This document shows, piece by piece, positions 38,198 to 46,957 of a DNA stretch of 64,000 nt (the first letter of the stretch is position 1; each line of letters opens with the position of its first letter). Position numbers and translations under genes: made by a program. The stretch spans positions 186,001 through 250,000 of the forward strand of contig NZ_CP047048.1 in the NCBI RefSeq assembly GCF_030408555.1, written 5' to 3'. Origin of the DNA: Corynebacterium aurimucosum. Lineage in GTDB: Bacteria > Actinomycetota > Actinomycetes > Mycobacteriales > Mycobacteriaceae. The notes below the pieces were generated by a model. That model did not search any database. It saw only the letters and a list, made by a program, of their open reading frames with translations, and was not told the DNA's origin.

Positions 38198-38857
38198 ATG
38201 TCCCCTGACCTTTCCACACCGCATGACGACGATACCGAGGCAGCGCGCATTGTCCATATTCGTACAGCCCTCGCGGAGGAATATCCCGACGCCGACTGTG
38301 AGTTGGATTTCACCTCCCCGTTGGAGCTGCTCGTAGCGACGGTTCTCTCCGCGCAGTGCACGGATGCCCGTGTCAATCAGGTGACCCCGGAGCTTTTCGC
38401 TGCCTATCCCTCCGCACCGGATTACGCAGCCGCGGACCGCTCCGATCTCGAGCGCATTCTCCGCCCACTCGGCTTTCAGCGCGCGAAGGCCGGCCACTTG
38501 CTGGGCATCGGGGAGAAGCTTGTTGCGGATTTCGACGGGCAGGTGCCCCAAGGGATCGACGAGCTCACCTCCCTGCCAGGAGTTGGCCGCAAAACCGCAC
38601 TGGTGGTGCGCGGAAATGTCTTTGGGCTACCGGGGATCACGGTGGACACCCACGTCACGCGCTTAAGCCAGCGGCTCGGTCTGACTGGGGCAAAGACGCC
38701 GCGGGCGATTGAGAGGGACGTCGCCAAGCGCGTGCCCGAAGAGGAACAAACAGTGTTTTCACACCGTCTCATCCTCCACGGGCGGCGCGTGTGCACCGCC
38801 CGGAAGCCGAAGTGCGCGGCCTGCGTCCTTGCGCCATGGTGCCCGTCGCGGGGTTAA
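38198..38857 (+). CDS. nth: Endonuclease III
   Basis: DNA glycosylase/AP lyase for oxidised pyrimidines. The 219-residue protein has the helix-hairpin-helix LPGVGRKTALVV with catalytic Lys132, the catalytic Asp150 in TVDTHV and the C-terminal [4Fe-4S] ligands Cys199, Cys206, Cys209 and Cys215. nth followed by the TlpA-like and Nudix genes is the same order as Rv3674c-Rv3672c. Confidence 0.95.
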   Translation: MSPDLSTPHDDDTEAARIVHIRTALAEEYPDADCELDFTSPLELLVATVLSAQCTDARVNQVTPELFAAYPSAPDYAAADRSDLERILRPLGFQRAKAGHLLGIGEKLVADFDGQVPQGIDELTSLPGVGRKTALVVRGNVFGLPGITVDTHVTRLSQRLGLTGAKTPRAIERDVAKRVPEEEQTVFSHRLILHGRRVCTARKPKCAACVLAPWCPSRG

Positions 38858-38866
38858 GGTGGAGCA

Positions 38867-39436
38867 ATGAGCCAATATTCTCGGTGGCCTGGATACGTGA
38901 AGGCGAGCATCGTTGCCATTGTTGCGCTGGCAGCACTCGCATTCGTCGGCGTGGTGAATCTCCTTGAGGATGATGAGCCGGAAGTCCCTGTCCCCGAGGT
39001 ACAGGAGCAAGAGGTAGCCAAGCGTCCCAAGTGCCCCGAAGGGCCGATCGCTGGTGTGGACCTTCCCTGCCTGGGCGCGGCCGGTACAGCGGCGGCCAAA
39101 GACGTCCAGATCGTCACGGTGTGGGCATGGTGGTGTGAACCGTGCCGCACGGAGCTGCCCTTCTTCGAAGACCTTGCGCGCTCGCACTCCACGTGGAATG
39201 TCGTCGGCGTGCATGCGGACGCCAACGCCGCCAACGGTGCGGCGCTTTTGAGCGATCTGCAGGTCGATATTCCCAGCTACCAGGACGAGGATGGGACCTT
39301 TGCTGGCGAGCTCGGGCTGCCGGGCGTCATCCCCATCACCCTCGTGGTGCGCGATGGCAAGGTGGAAGAGAAGTTCATTAAACCCTTTACCTCCGCCAAA
39401 GAATTGGAGGAGGCCGTCGAGGAGGTTCTTAAATGA
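38867..39436 (+). CDS. Membrane-anchored TlpA-like thioredoxin-fold protein
   Basis: The 189-residue protein has an N-terminal helix (about 11-31) and an extracytoplasmic thioredoxin fold with the CEPC active site (Cys90, Cys93; WAWWCEPCRTELPFF) and cis-Pro in GVIPITLVV. Probably a thiol-disulfide reductase for envelope or cytochrome proteins. Two further cysteines (Cys56, Cys68) could form a second pair. Its end overlaps the Nudix gene by 4 nt. Confidence 0.87.
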   Translation: MSQYSRWPGYVKASIVAIVALAALAFVGVVNLLEDDEPEVPVPEVQEQEVAKRPKCPEGPIAGVDLPCLGAAGTAAAKDVQIVTVWAWWCEPCRTELPFFEDLARSHSTWNVVGVHADANAANGAALLSDLQVDIPSYQDEDGTFAGELGLPGVIPITLVVRDGKVEEKFIKPFTSAKELEEAVEEVLK

Positions 39437-40110
39437 GCCGACTGTTTCCTGCGCACGCCCCTGAGTGGCTGCACCCCGCGCTCGGGGTTGATGCCGGCAA
39501 GGTACAAGAGCACCTCATCCGTCACCTCCCGGCCGCTCGGCGCCGCCGCGAATCGGCTGTGTTGGTGCTGCTGAAGGGCACGAGCTTTGAGGATGGCGAG
39601 GTGCTGCTCACGCACCGTTCGCCCTCGATGCGCTCGCACTCCGGCCAGATTGCATTTCCTGGTGGGCGCAAGGATGAAGAGGACACTTCGCTTGTCGACG
39701 CCGCCCTGCGCGAAGCCGAAGAAGAAACCGGCCTCGACCGCTCCACCGTTACCCCTCTTGAACAGTGGGGCAAGCTAGATATCCCGGCGACCGGCAACAC
39801 CGTGAGCCCCGTCTTGGCGTACTGGCATAAACCGGGCACCGTGTGGCCGGCGAGTCCGGAAGAAACCGACGACGTCTTTACCGTCCCGCTGCGGGAGCTG
39901 GTGGATCCTGCCAACCGCCTGATGGTGGGCTTTAGCCGGTGGAAGGGGCCGGCGTTTCGGACACGCGGATACCTGGTGTGGGGATTTACTGCGGGAGTGC
40001 TATCCGGGCTCATGGACCACGCGGGCTGGAGCGTGGAATGGGATAAGAATCTGGTTCATGATCTGCGTGACTCACTCGATCGCTCTTCGAATAATGAGAA
40101 GATAGGCTAG
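39433..40110 (+). CDS. Nudix hydrolase, CoA pyrophosphatase type
   Basis: A 225-residue protein with the Nudix box GGRKDEEDTSLVDAALREAE followed by EETGL, and just upstream HSGQIAFPGG, part of the UPF0035 motif LLTxRSxxLRxHxGQIAFPGG that marks CoA-specific pyrophosphatases (NudL/PCD1). It would hydrolyse coenzyme A to phosphopantetheine and 3',5'-ADP. Translationally coupled to the TlpA-like gene. Confidence 0.88.
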   Translation: MSRLFPAHAPEWLHPALGVDAGKVQEHLIRHLPAARRRRESAVLVLLKGTSFEDGEVLLTHRSPSMRSHSGQIAFPGGRKDEEDTSLVDAALREAEEETGLDRSTVTPLEQWGKLDIPATGNTVSPVLAYWHKPGTVWPASPEETDDVFTVPLRELVDPANRLMVGFSRWKGPAFRTRGYLVWGFTAGVLSGLMDHAGWSVEWDKNLVHDLRDSLDRSSNNEKIG

Positions 40111-40147
40111 TTCTGCTCCTTTCAGCCCTTAAGAAAGTATCCCCTCT

Positions 40148-41335
40148 GTGTCCTTAGTCGTTGACGTTCTGATCGTGATTGCCGTGCTCCTCGCCGTGCG
40201 CGTGGGCTGGCGGCAGGGGGCTTTGGCAGCGGTCCTCGCGGCGGTGGGAATCATCGCGGGACTGGTGCTGGGAACCGTGCTGGCCCCGCTGGCGATGGGC
40301 CTGACTGACCAGGCGGCCGTGCGCTTCTTGCTGGCCGTCGGCGTGCTCATTTTGCTGGTGGGGCTGGGGCAGCTGGTGGGGACGTCGCTTGGCATGGCGC
40401 TGCGGGACCGCATGCGAACGCGGTCGGGGCAGCGCGTGGATTCGTCGATTGGCGCGGTTTTCCAAGCTGCGGCGGCCATCGTGGTGATTTGGTTGGTGTC
40501 CTTGCCCCTGGCCTCCAATTTGGGAGGCCAGCCGGGGCAGGCGCTGCGTGAATCGCGCGTGCTGAGCTCGCTCAATGCGGTGGCGCCTTCGCGCCTGGCG
40601 GCGTTGCCGAATGGCTTGGCTGCGCTCCTCAACGAGTCCGGGCTGCCGCCGTTGGTCTCGCCCTGGGAGCGTTCCGGCTCGGGCGTTGAGGTGGATGCGC
40701 CCGCGGTACATATTGGGGATCCTGAGCTCGCGGAACGCGTGCGGCCATCCGTTATCCACGTGCTGGGTGATGCCGAGGCGTGCTCGCGCCGCCTGATGGG
40801 CTCGGGCTTCGTTACGGAACCGGACTACGTCATTACGAACGCCCATGTTGTGGCGGGTACGGATAAGGTGCGTCTTGATACCGTGCTCGGGCTCAAGGAA
40901 GCGGATGTGGTCTACTACAACTCGGATGTGGACATTGCGGTGTTGCATAGCCCGGGCTTGGACCTCGAGCCGTTGCCGTGGGCGGAGCACGCGGCTGTGA
41001 CGGGGGACGATGCCATCGTCTTGGGCTTCCCGCAGTCGGGTCCCTTTACTGCAGAACCGGCGCGCGTGCGCGACCGCCTTACCATCGCTGGGCCGGATAT
41101 CTACTCCACGGGCCGCGTGGAGCGCGATGCCTACACGGTGCGCGGCAGCATCCGGCAGGGCAATTCCGGCGGCCCGATGATCACCCCGGAGGGCCAGGTG
41201 CTCGGCGTGGTGTTTGGTGCCTCTGTGGAGGATTCCGATACGGGCTATGCGCTCACTGCGGACGAGGTGCGCGGCCACGTGGGTGACGTCACGCAGCTTG
41301 TCGACGCCATCCCAACCGGCTCCTGCGTCGGCTAG
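40148..41335 (+). CDS. MarP-like periplasmic serine protease
   Basis: The 395-residue protein has a CvpA-like N-terminal part with four membrane helices (1-125) and a chymotrypsin-fold protease domain: His233 (TNAHVV), Asp262 (DVDIAVL) and Ser340 (RQGNSGGP). Cys212 and Cys393 flank the domain as in M. tuberculosis MarP, where a disulfide and autoproteolysis control activity needed for acid resistance. The order TlpA-Nudix-MarP matches Rv3673c-Rv3671c. GTG start. Confidence 0.92.
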   Translation: MSLVVDVLIVIAVLLAVRVGWRQGALAAVLAAVGIIAGLVLGTVLAPLAMGLTDQAAVRFLLAVGVLILLVGLGQLVGTSLGMALRDRMRTRSGQRVDSSIGAVFQAAAAIVVIWLVSLPLASNLGGQPGQALRESRVLSSLNAVAPSRLAALPNGLAALLNESGLPPLVSPWERSGSGVEVDAPAVHIGDPELAERVRPSVIHVLGDAEACSRRLMGSGFVTEPDYVITNAHVVAGTDKVRLDTVLGLKEADVVYYNSDVDIAVLHSPGLDLEPLPWAEHAAVTGDDAIVLGFPQSGPFTAEPARVRDRLTIAGPDIYSTGRVERDAYTVRGSIRQGNSGGPMITPEGQVLGVVFGASVEDSDTGYALTADEVRGHVGDVTQLVDAIPTGSCVG

Positions 41336-42106
41336 TTCTCGCGTGCGCTTTTCTTCCCCTTGGTCGGCATTAACCCCACCTGTGAGACACTTTCTTCCCG
41401 CCCCCTTCTAAGCAGGAATTATGTTCCTCCGGTTGCGGGGTGGCTAGTGCTGTTTTAGTCTCTGTGCTCATGGGGGATATCGAAACCTACCTCCACCTTC
41501 GCAACTCGGGGATTGCACTGGTGGAGCATGCACCTGGCTCACCCGATGAGCTCCGCGTGCTCGGCGCGGATGCCTCTGATGCCACCGAGCTTGCCGGCCT
41601 ACACCAGGTCTACTTCGGTCCCACCCGCTTTAGTGGCAAACAACGCAAAGCCCGCCACGCAGCACTCGCCCAGAAACACAGCCTTGGCACCCTCACACTG
41701 ATTGAAACCTACACCGCACGCGTGAAAAAGACCCTGGATGCCTGGAACCTCCGCGCAAAACTCGCCGCCACACCCGCACACCGCATCCCCACTGTGGCCG
41801 CCGCACGGCTTAAAGAACTGCGTGCTAAAAGAACCGCCAAACCAGGCGTGCGCATCACCTACAGATCCGAAGGGCCCAACACGCTCTCCATTACTGATGA
41901 CGCCACCACGATTGCCAACATGCGCGCCGTCTTAGAATCCACCAACACCACCGACCTTCTTCAAGCCGCCAACGACGTCTTCTTCAACCAAGCAAGCGGT
42001 ACAAAGCCGGCCGTGCGCACCCAAGTCATCATCAGGACCTGACCCCTGTTAGGTAGACACCTGATATCCAGCCCTGTTGGGTTGGGAAGAAAGGTAATCT
42101 ACCACC

Positions 42107-42407
42107 ATGCCTAGGTACTCCGAACAGTTCAAACGTGATGCTGTGGCCCTCTACGAAAACAATGAGGACCTCTCACTTCACGCGGCTTCAGCAGAGCTAG
42201 GAATCAATCGTTCCTCACTTTATTCCTGGCTTAAGCAGTACGGCACCGGCAAGCGTGTCCGCACAAAAAGCATGCGCGACAAGGCACAGGCGACGACTGA
42301 TTCTGAGCGGATCCGCCAGTGAGACAAAAGAAGTCTCTAAGCTTCGTGAAGAACGCGATATCCTGCGTAAGGCCGCGAAATATTTTGCCGAAGAGACACG
42401 CTGGTAA
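42107..42407 (+). pseudogene. IS3-family orfA, frameshifted
   Basis: Helix-turn-helix protein OrfA (MPRYSEQFKRDAVALYENNE, then LGINRSSLYSWLKQYG). The frame hits a TGA at 42320-42322, but the expected C-terminal leucine-zipper part (EVSKLREERDILRKAAKYFA) continues in the next frame from 42321 to the TAA at 42405. A 2-bp deletion or 1-bp insertion near 42320 explains this. Without it OrfA would be about 100 residues and would feed the OrfAB frameshift. Confidence 0.85.
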
Positions 42408-42457
42408 TCCGCTTCCAGTTTGTCTATGACCATCGAACCGAGTACTCGGTCAAGCGG

Positions 42458-43300
42458 ATGTGCCACGTGTTAAAGCTCAATCGCTCCTCGTTCTACAAAT
42501 GGGTCAACACCCGCGAAAAACGCAGGTTAAAGATGTGTTCGGATGCTCTTATTGGTGCACGAATCAAGAGCATCTTCGATGATGAGCACGGGCTTTATGG
42601 TGCTAAACGCATCGCTGCAAGCCTTAAAGCCGATACGGACTTTCCTCCGATCAATCACAAGAAGGTCGCACGCATTATGAAATCCATGGGGCTAAAAGGC
42701 TTTACTAAACAACGTCGATGTGTCACTACCAGGCGCAAGCCTGGTCATCGAGTCATGCCAGATTTAGTAGGCCGCAAATTCACCGCTGATAAGCCGAACC
42801 AGGTGTATGTAGGCGATATCACCTACCTGCCGTGTAAGGGAGGCAAGAACATGTACCTTGCCACAGTCATCGACGTCTACTCGCGCAAACTTGTCGGTCA
42901 TGCGCTCGCCGATCACATGCGGGTATCGCTGGTTATCGAAGCTTTGTCCCATGCCAGCAAGGTTCGCGGAAGCCTTAAAGGGGTAATTTTCCATTCTGAT
43001 CATGGCAGTGTGTACACCTCACAGGCTTTTCAAGACCACTGCACCCAACTTGGTGTTCGCCAATCCATGGGAGCAGTGGGAACGAGTGCCGATAATGCCC
43101 TGGCAGAATCGTTTAACGCCACTTTAAAGCGTGAAGTTCTGCGAGATAGGAAAGTTTTTGACAATCCCATCATCTGCCGCCAAGAAGTCTTCCGATGGTG
43201 CATGCGCTACAACACGCGCAGACGGCACTCCTGGTGCAACCTTCTAGCCCCCGATGACTTCGAAGCACTCACATCAGCTACACTGACCCAAGCAGCATAG
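42458..43300 (+). CDS. IS3-family transposase OrfB
   Basis: Integrase-core protein of at least 280 residues with all three catalytic acids visible: Asp in VYVGDITYLP, Asp in IFHSDHGSVYTS and Glu in SADNALAESFNATLK. The frame is open upstream to before 42404, in the -1 register relative to the end of orfA, as expected for the usual programmed OrfAB frameshift; the ATG at 42458 is just the first in-frame start. Confidence 0.9.
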   Translation: MCHVLKLNRSSFYKWVNTREKRRLKMCSDALIGARIKSIFDDEHGLYGAKRIAASLKADTDFPPINHKKVARIMKSMGLKGFTKQRRCVTTRRKPGHRVMPDLVGRKFTADKPNQVYVGDITYLPCKGGKNMYLATVIDVYSRKLVGHALADHMRVSLVIEALSHASKVRGSLKGVIFHSDHGSVYTSQAFQDHCTQLGVRQSMGAVGTSADNALAESFNATLKREVLRDRKVFDNPIICRQEVFRWCMRYNTRRRHSWCNLLAPDDFEALTSATLTQAA

Positions 43301-43933
43301 CTAACCCCCGACGTGTCTACTTTCCGGGGGTCAGGCCCTCACCCTCAACGAGCTCGACCAAATCATCAACGGCGACGGTGATGAGATCGAGCTCAACCTG
43401 ACTAACGGCGCGCGCATGACCGGGGCAGAATTCTTAACCCACACGTTTGCCGAAATAGGCTACGCCACCATCGTCCACCCTCTTGACGGGCCCATCAACA
43501 CCTGGCGACTATCGCGCGGAGCAAACCTCAACCAACGCCTTAGCCTGCACGCGGAATTCCACACCTGCTCAAGACCAGGCTGCAACAAACCAGCCGATTA
43601 CTGCCAAGTCCACCACCTCATCCCCTGGCAAGCAGGTGGCTTTACCAACATCAAGAACCTGACCTTCCTGTGTGCCTACCACAACGGTATTAACGACGAT
43701 GACCCTTCAAGGCCTACCGGCCGCGGCTACATGTACCGACTCAACACCGGAGTGTCCTTCATCCCACCCTGGGGTGCCCCGATAACCGCAATGCCGGAAT
43801 ACCAAGAAGCACTCGCCAGACTCAACACCGAAAAAGCAGGACAGCCACCAGAGGAACCACCCGACAGCAGTTAACCTCAGCCACCACGCACAGCAACGAC
43901 TGAAAGGAAACGGCTTACCACCTGCACCAATAC

Positions 43934-44100
43934 CGCCACCCGCCAACCGAGGGAAGGTTCGCGGGCACATCGGCGATCCTTCAAGACAACACCACCCACA
44001 AAACACAACAAGGTACGCAGGAAAATCGGCGAGCCTTATGCCAGCGCTACCCATCATCCAAAGCCAGACTGACGGGCAATCCGGCGACCCCAAGTCCGGC
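43934..44100. repeat. Decayed tandem repeats, about 55 bp period, three copies
   Basis: Three imperfect head-to-tail units share a block CCACCC ... AAGGT-CGC-GG-A-ATCGGCGA-CCTT. The ATCGGCGA core occurs at 43969, at 44025 and as ATCCGGCGA at 44079 (spacing 56 and 54). No open frame runs through them. They begin just after the HNH gene and may be degenerate, formerly coding or site-type repeats. Confidence 0.6.
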
Positions 44101-44138
44101 TTCACGTGCTACCGGAAGCAGCAGGAGCAATGGGGATT

Positions 44139-44249
44139 CTTAAGCCCTTAAAGGAGAAACCCGCCACCCAGATGCAACGGCAGTGACAGTAAGGCCGGGT
44201 TTAAGCCCTTAAAGGATGAGACCCGCCAACCGGAAGACGGTTGACGGGT
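44139..44249. repeat. Direct repeat pair and hairpin beyond the opp operon
   Basis: The block TTAAGCCCTTAAAGGA with a following ACCCGCCA occurs at 44140 and again at 44201 (61 bp apart). The second copy runs into a hairpin ACCCGCCAACCG (44221-44232) with CGGTTGACGGGT (44238-44249), one mismatch, located 25 bp beyond the stop of the leftward opp ATPase gene and possibly its terminator, although the T-run is weak. The rest of 43875-44273 holds nothing I can support. Confidence 0.5.
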
Positions 44250-44273
44250 CAGTCGGCGTGGGTGGTGCGTGAG

Positions 44274-45998
44274 CTAGTGGCCGGTGCCGATTTCTAGGTG
44301 CATGCCCGGAACCGAGTTGATGAGGTTGCGGGTGTACTCCTGCTGGGCGTTTTCGAAGATATCGTCGGCGGTGCCCTGTTCGACGGCCTGTCCCTTCTTC
44401 ATGACCACTACGTCGTCGGCGGTCTGGCGGACCACCGCGAGGTCGTGAGTGATGAAGAGATACGACAGGCTGAGCTCCGACTGCAGCTCCGCGAGGAGCT
44501 GGATGATCTGGTTCTGCACCAGCACGTCGAGGGCGGAGACAGCCTCATCGAGGACGATGACCTCCGGGCGAAGAGCCAGCGCGCGGGCAATGGCGATACG
44601 CTGGCGCTGGCCGCCGGAAAGCTCGTTGGGGTAGCGGCGCATGGCGGAGCGGGGCATGGAGACCATGTCGAGAAGCTCGGCCACGCGGGCCTCACGTTCC
44701 TTGCGCGAGCCCACCTTGTGCAGGGCCATAGGTTCCTCGATGCACTTATAAATCGAGTACATCGGATCCAGCGAACCATAGGGATTCTGGAAGACCACCT
44801 GCATCTTGCGGCGGAGTTTGAAGAGCTCCTTCTTCGACAGCGTCGAGGTATCGCGGCCTTCAAACTCGATGGTGCCGGAGGTTGGCTCCAAAAGACCCAA
44901 CACCATGTTGGCCACCGTGGACTTGCCGGAACCGGACTCGCCCACCAGCGCAAGGGTGGTGCCGCGGCGGATGTCGAAGGAGACATCATCGACGGCCTTC
45001 AGCAGCTTCTTGCCGCCGCGCTGGCCGCGGATATCGAATTCCTTGGTGAGGTTACGAACCGAGATGACCGGGGCCTGAGCCGCGGAAGATGAACCTGCAG
45101 CGGAATCTGCAGCGGTGGAACCAGACTCGGAGGCGGCGCCGATCGCCTCACCCGACTTCAGCTCCTTGGCTTCCACACCAGCTTCCTTGGCCGCGCGGAT
45201 GCGGGAGGAGGCGAGGGAGGGGGCGGCGTCGACAAGCCGGCGCGTGTAGGGGTGCTGCGGGGAGCGCAGAATCTCTCGCGAGGGGCCCGACTCGACGATC
45301 CGGCCGCGGTGCATCACGATGAGGTGCTCCGCGCGCTCGGCCGCCAGACCGAGGTCGTGGGTAATGAAGAGCACCGCGTTACCCAGCTCCTCAGTGAGGT
45401 GCTCTAGGTGATCCAGGATGGTCTTCTGAACAGTTACATCCAGCGCGGAGGTGGGCTCGTCGGCGATGAGCAACTTCGGGCGTGCGGCCAGGCCAATCGC
45501 GATGAGCGCGCGCTGGCGCATACCACCAGAGAACTCGTGGGGGTACTGCTTGGCGCGGCGTTCGGCGTCGGGAAGCCCGGCTTCCTCCAGAAGCTCCACC
45601 ACGCGTTCGTGGCGCTTGGAACCCTCCACCACGTGGTTGGCCTTGAGAGACTCCTCAACCTGCGTGCCGATGCGCCACACTGGGTTGAGGTTGGACATCG
45701 GATCCTGCGGGACCAGGCCAATCTTGTCACCGCGCAGCGATTCGAATTGCTTGTTGTTGTAGTGAGTGATGTCCTCGCCCTCAAAAAGGATCTGGCCGCC
45801 GGTAACCTTGCCGGTGCCCGGTAGCAAGCCGAGGATGGACATCGCGGTGGTGGACTTACCGGAACCGGACTCGCCCACGATGGCCACGGACTGGCCAGGG
45901 TAGATGGACATGTTGACGCCACGCACTGCCTCAACCACACCGGTGGAGGTGGTGAAGGAGATATGGACGTCCTTCATTTCAAGAAGTGGCTTAGTCAT
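44274..45998 (-). CDS. Oligopeptide ABC transporter, fused double ATPase (OppD-OppF)
   Basis: A 574-residue fusion of two ABC ATPase domains. Domain 1 (about 5-265): Walker A GESGSGKSTT, signature FSGGMRQRALIAIGL, Walker B LLIADEPTSALDV and the Opp/Dpp C-terminal extension HPYTRRLVDA. Linker of Ala/Ser (about 275-310). Domain 2 (about 315-570): GESGSGKSTV, LSGGQRQRIAIARAL, VIVLDEAVSALD. It energises peptide or similar uptake with the two permeases upstream, whose last gene overlaps it by one base. Confidence 0.92.
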   Translation of the reverse strand: MTKPLLEMKDVHISFTTSTGVVEAVRGVNMSIYPGQSVAIVGESGSGKSTTAMSILGLLPGTGKVTGGQILFEGEDITHYNNKQFESLRGDKIGLVPQDPMSNLNPVWRIGTQVEESLKANHVVEGSKRHERVVELLEEAGLPDAERRAKQYPHEFSGGMRQRALIAIGLAARPKLLIADEPTSALDVTVQKTILDHLEHLTEELGNAVLFITHDLGLAAERAEHLIVMHRGRIVESGPSREILRSPQHPYTRRLVDAAPSLASSRIRAAKEAGVEAKELKSGEAIGAASESGSTAADSAAGSSSAAQAPVISVRNLTKEFDIRGQRGGKKLLKAVDDVSFDIRRGTTLALVGESGSGKSTVANMVLGLLEPTSGTIEFEGRDTSTLSKKELFKLRRKMQVVFQNPYGSLDPMYSIYKCIEEPMALHKVGSRKEREARVAELLDMVSMPRSAMRRYPNELSGGQRQRIAIARALALRPEVIVLDEAVSALDVLVQNQIIQLLAELQSELSLSYLFITHDLAVVRQTADDVVVMKKGQAVEQGTADDIFENAQQEYTRNLINSVPGMHLEIGTGH

Positions 45999-46957
45999 TA
46001 ACGCTTCCTCGCCTTCGGATCGAGTGCATCGCGGACGACGTCACCCATCATGATGAAGCTCAACACGGTCAGGCCCAAAGCACCCGCCGGGTAGAACAGG
46101 ACTGCCGGAGCGACGCGGAGGGAAGCCTGCGCGTCAGAGATGTCTCCGCCCCAGGACACGAACGTCGGCGGCAGGCCGATGCCCAGGAAGGACAAGGTGG
46201 CTTCCGCGACGATGTAGGTGCCCAGCGCCACGGTGGCGTAGGAGATGATGGGCGCGGCCGCATTCGGCAGGATGTGGCTGAACAAGATGCGCCAGCTCGA
46301 CGCACCGATGGAGCGCGCGGATTGCACGAATTCCTCGTTCTTGATGGAGACCACCGCGCCGCGCGTGATGCGGGCAATGGAGACCCAGCCGAAGAGGCCG
46401 AGCACCAAGACCACCGTGACGATGGTGCGGTGCTCCTTGAACATCTGCATGACCACGATGGCGGCGAGCACCAGCGGGATGGCGAAGAAGATGTCGGTGA
46501 TGCGGGAGAGAACAGAGTCGATCCAGCCGCCGAAGAAGCCGGCGATAGCACCGATCATTGAACCAAGCACTACGACGAGCAGCGTGGTGAGGACGCCGAC
46601 GGCTACCGACGCGCGCGCACCGTAAATCACGCGGGCGTAGATGTCACAGCCTTGGCGGTTGAAGCCGAAGGGGTGGCCTGGCTCGGCGGGGGCGAGGGAC
46701 TTGGACAGCTCGCACAGGCGCGGGTCGGTGCTAGTGAAGAGGTTTGGTGCGATGGCCAGGAGGATGGCCATGAGGATCATCACGGCCGCAATCCAGAACA
46801 GTGGGCGACGGCGCAGGTAGCGCCATGCCTCCCCCCACTGGGAGGAAGGCGCGGACTCGTCCTTGACGGCATCGACCGCGCCGAGACCCGTTTCATCGGT
46901 TTCCGAGACGAAGTGCTCTTGGCCCGGGTGGGGAGTGGTTTTCTCGAAATTAGGCAT
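45998..46957 (-). CDS. Oligopeptide ABC transporter permease, OppC type
   Basis: About 319 residues, six membrane helices and the BPD_transp_1 EAA loop (SIARITRGAVVSIKNEEFVQ, SARSIGASSWRILFSHILPN), plus the OppC N-terminal extension. The ATG at 46957 is chosen: it overlaps the end of oppB by 8 nt, whereas the longer frame would start inside oppB. Confidence 0.9.
   Translation of the reverse strand: MPNFEKTTPHPGQEHFVSETDETGLGAVDAVKDESAPSSQWGEAWRYLRRRPLFWIAAVMILMAILLAIAPNLFTSTDPRLCELSKSLAPAEPGHPFGFNRQGCDIYARVIYGARASVAVGVLTTLLVVVLGSMIGAIAGFFGGWIDSVLSRITDIFFAIPLVLAAIVVMQMFKEHRTIVTVVLVLGLFGWVSIARITRGAVVSIKNEEFVQSARSIGASSWRILFSHILPNAAAPIISYATVALGTYIVAEATLSFLGIGLPPTFVSWGGDISDAQASLRVAPAVLFYPAGALGLTVLSFIMMGDVVRDALDPKARKR

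Larger units (their letters stand above)
42035..43338 (+). mobile_element. IS3-family insertion sequence, 1304 bp
   Basis: Ends are imperfect inverted repeats: the left starts GGACCTGACCCC and the right ends GGGGTCAGGCCC, with further matches inward to GTAGACAC. A 3-bp target duplication TCA flanks it (42032-42034 and 43339-43341). Two overlapping-type reading frames (orfA, orfB) with a DDE transposase place it in the IS3 family. orfA carries a frameshift, so this copy is probably not autonomous. Confidence 0.93.
41470..43874 (+). pseudogene. HNH endonuclease (DUF222/13E12 type) split by an insertion sequence
   Basis: The 5' part (41470-42034) encodes the DUF222-type N-terminal region (MGDIETYLHLRNSGIALVEH) and the 3' part (43342-43874) the HNH nuclease (CSRPGCNKPADYCQVHHLIP, then NLTFLCAYHN). 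Removing the IS and one 3-bp copy of the target restores a single frame of 365 codons (VRTQVII joined to TLNELDQIINGDG), so the gene was intact before insertion. A start at GTG 41440 is also possible. 13E12-type genes are repetitive and mobile-associated in actinobacteria. Function before disruption: probably DNA nicking or homing-like cleavage, unproven. Confidence 0.9.

Noticed and set aside
43934..44225. Repeats as a CRISPR array
   Set aside because: Units are imperfect, the whole 55-bp unit is repeated with no distinct constant and variable parts, and no cas genes occur in the window.
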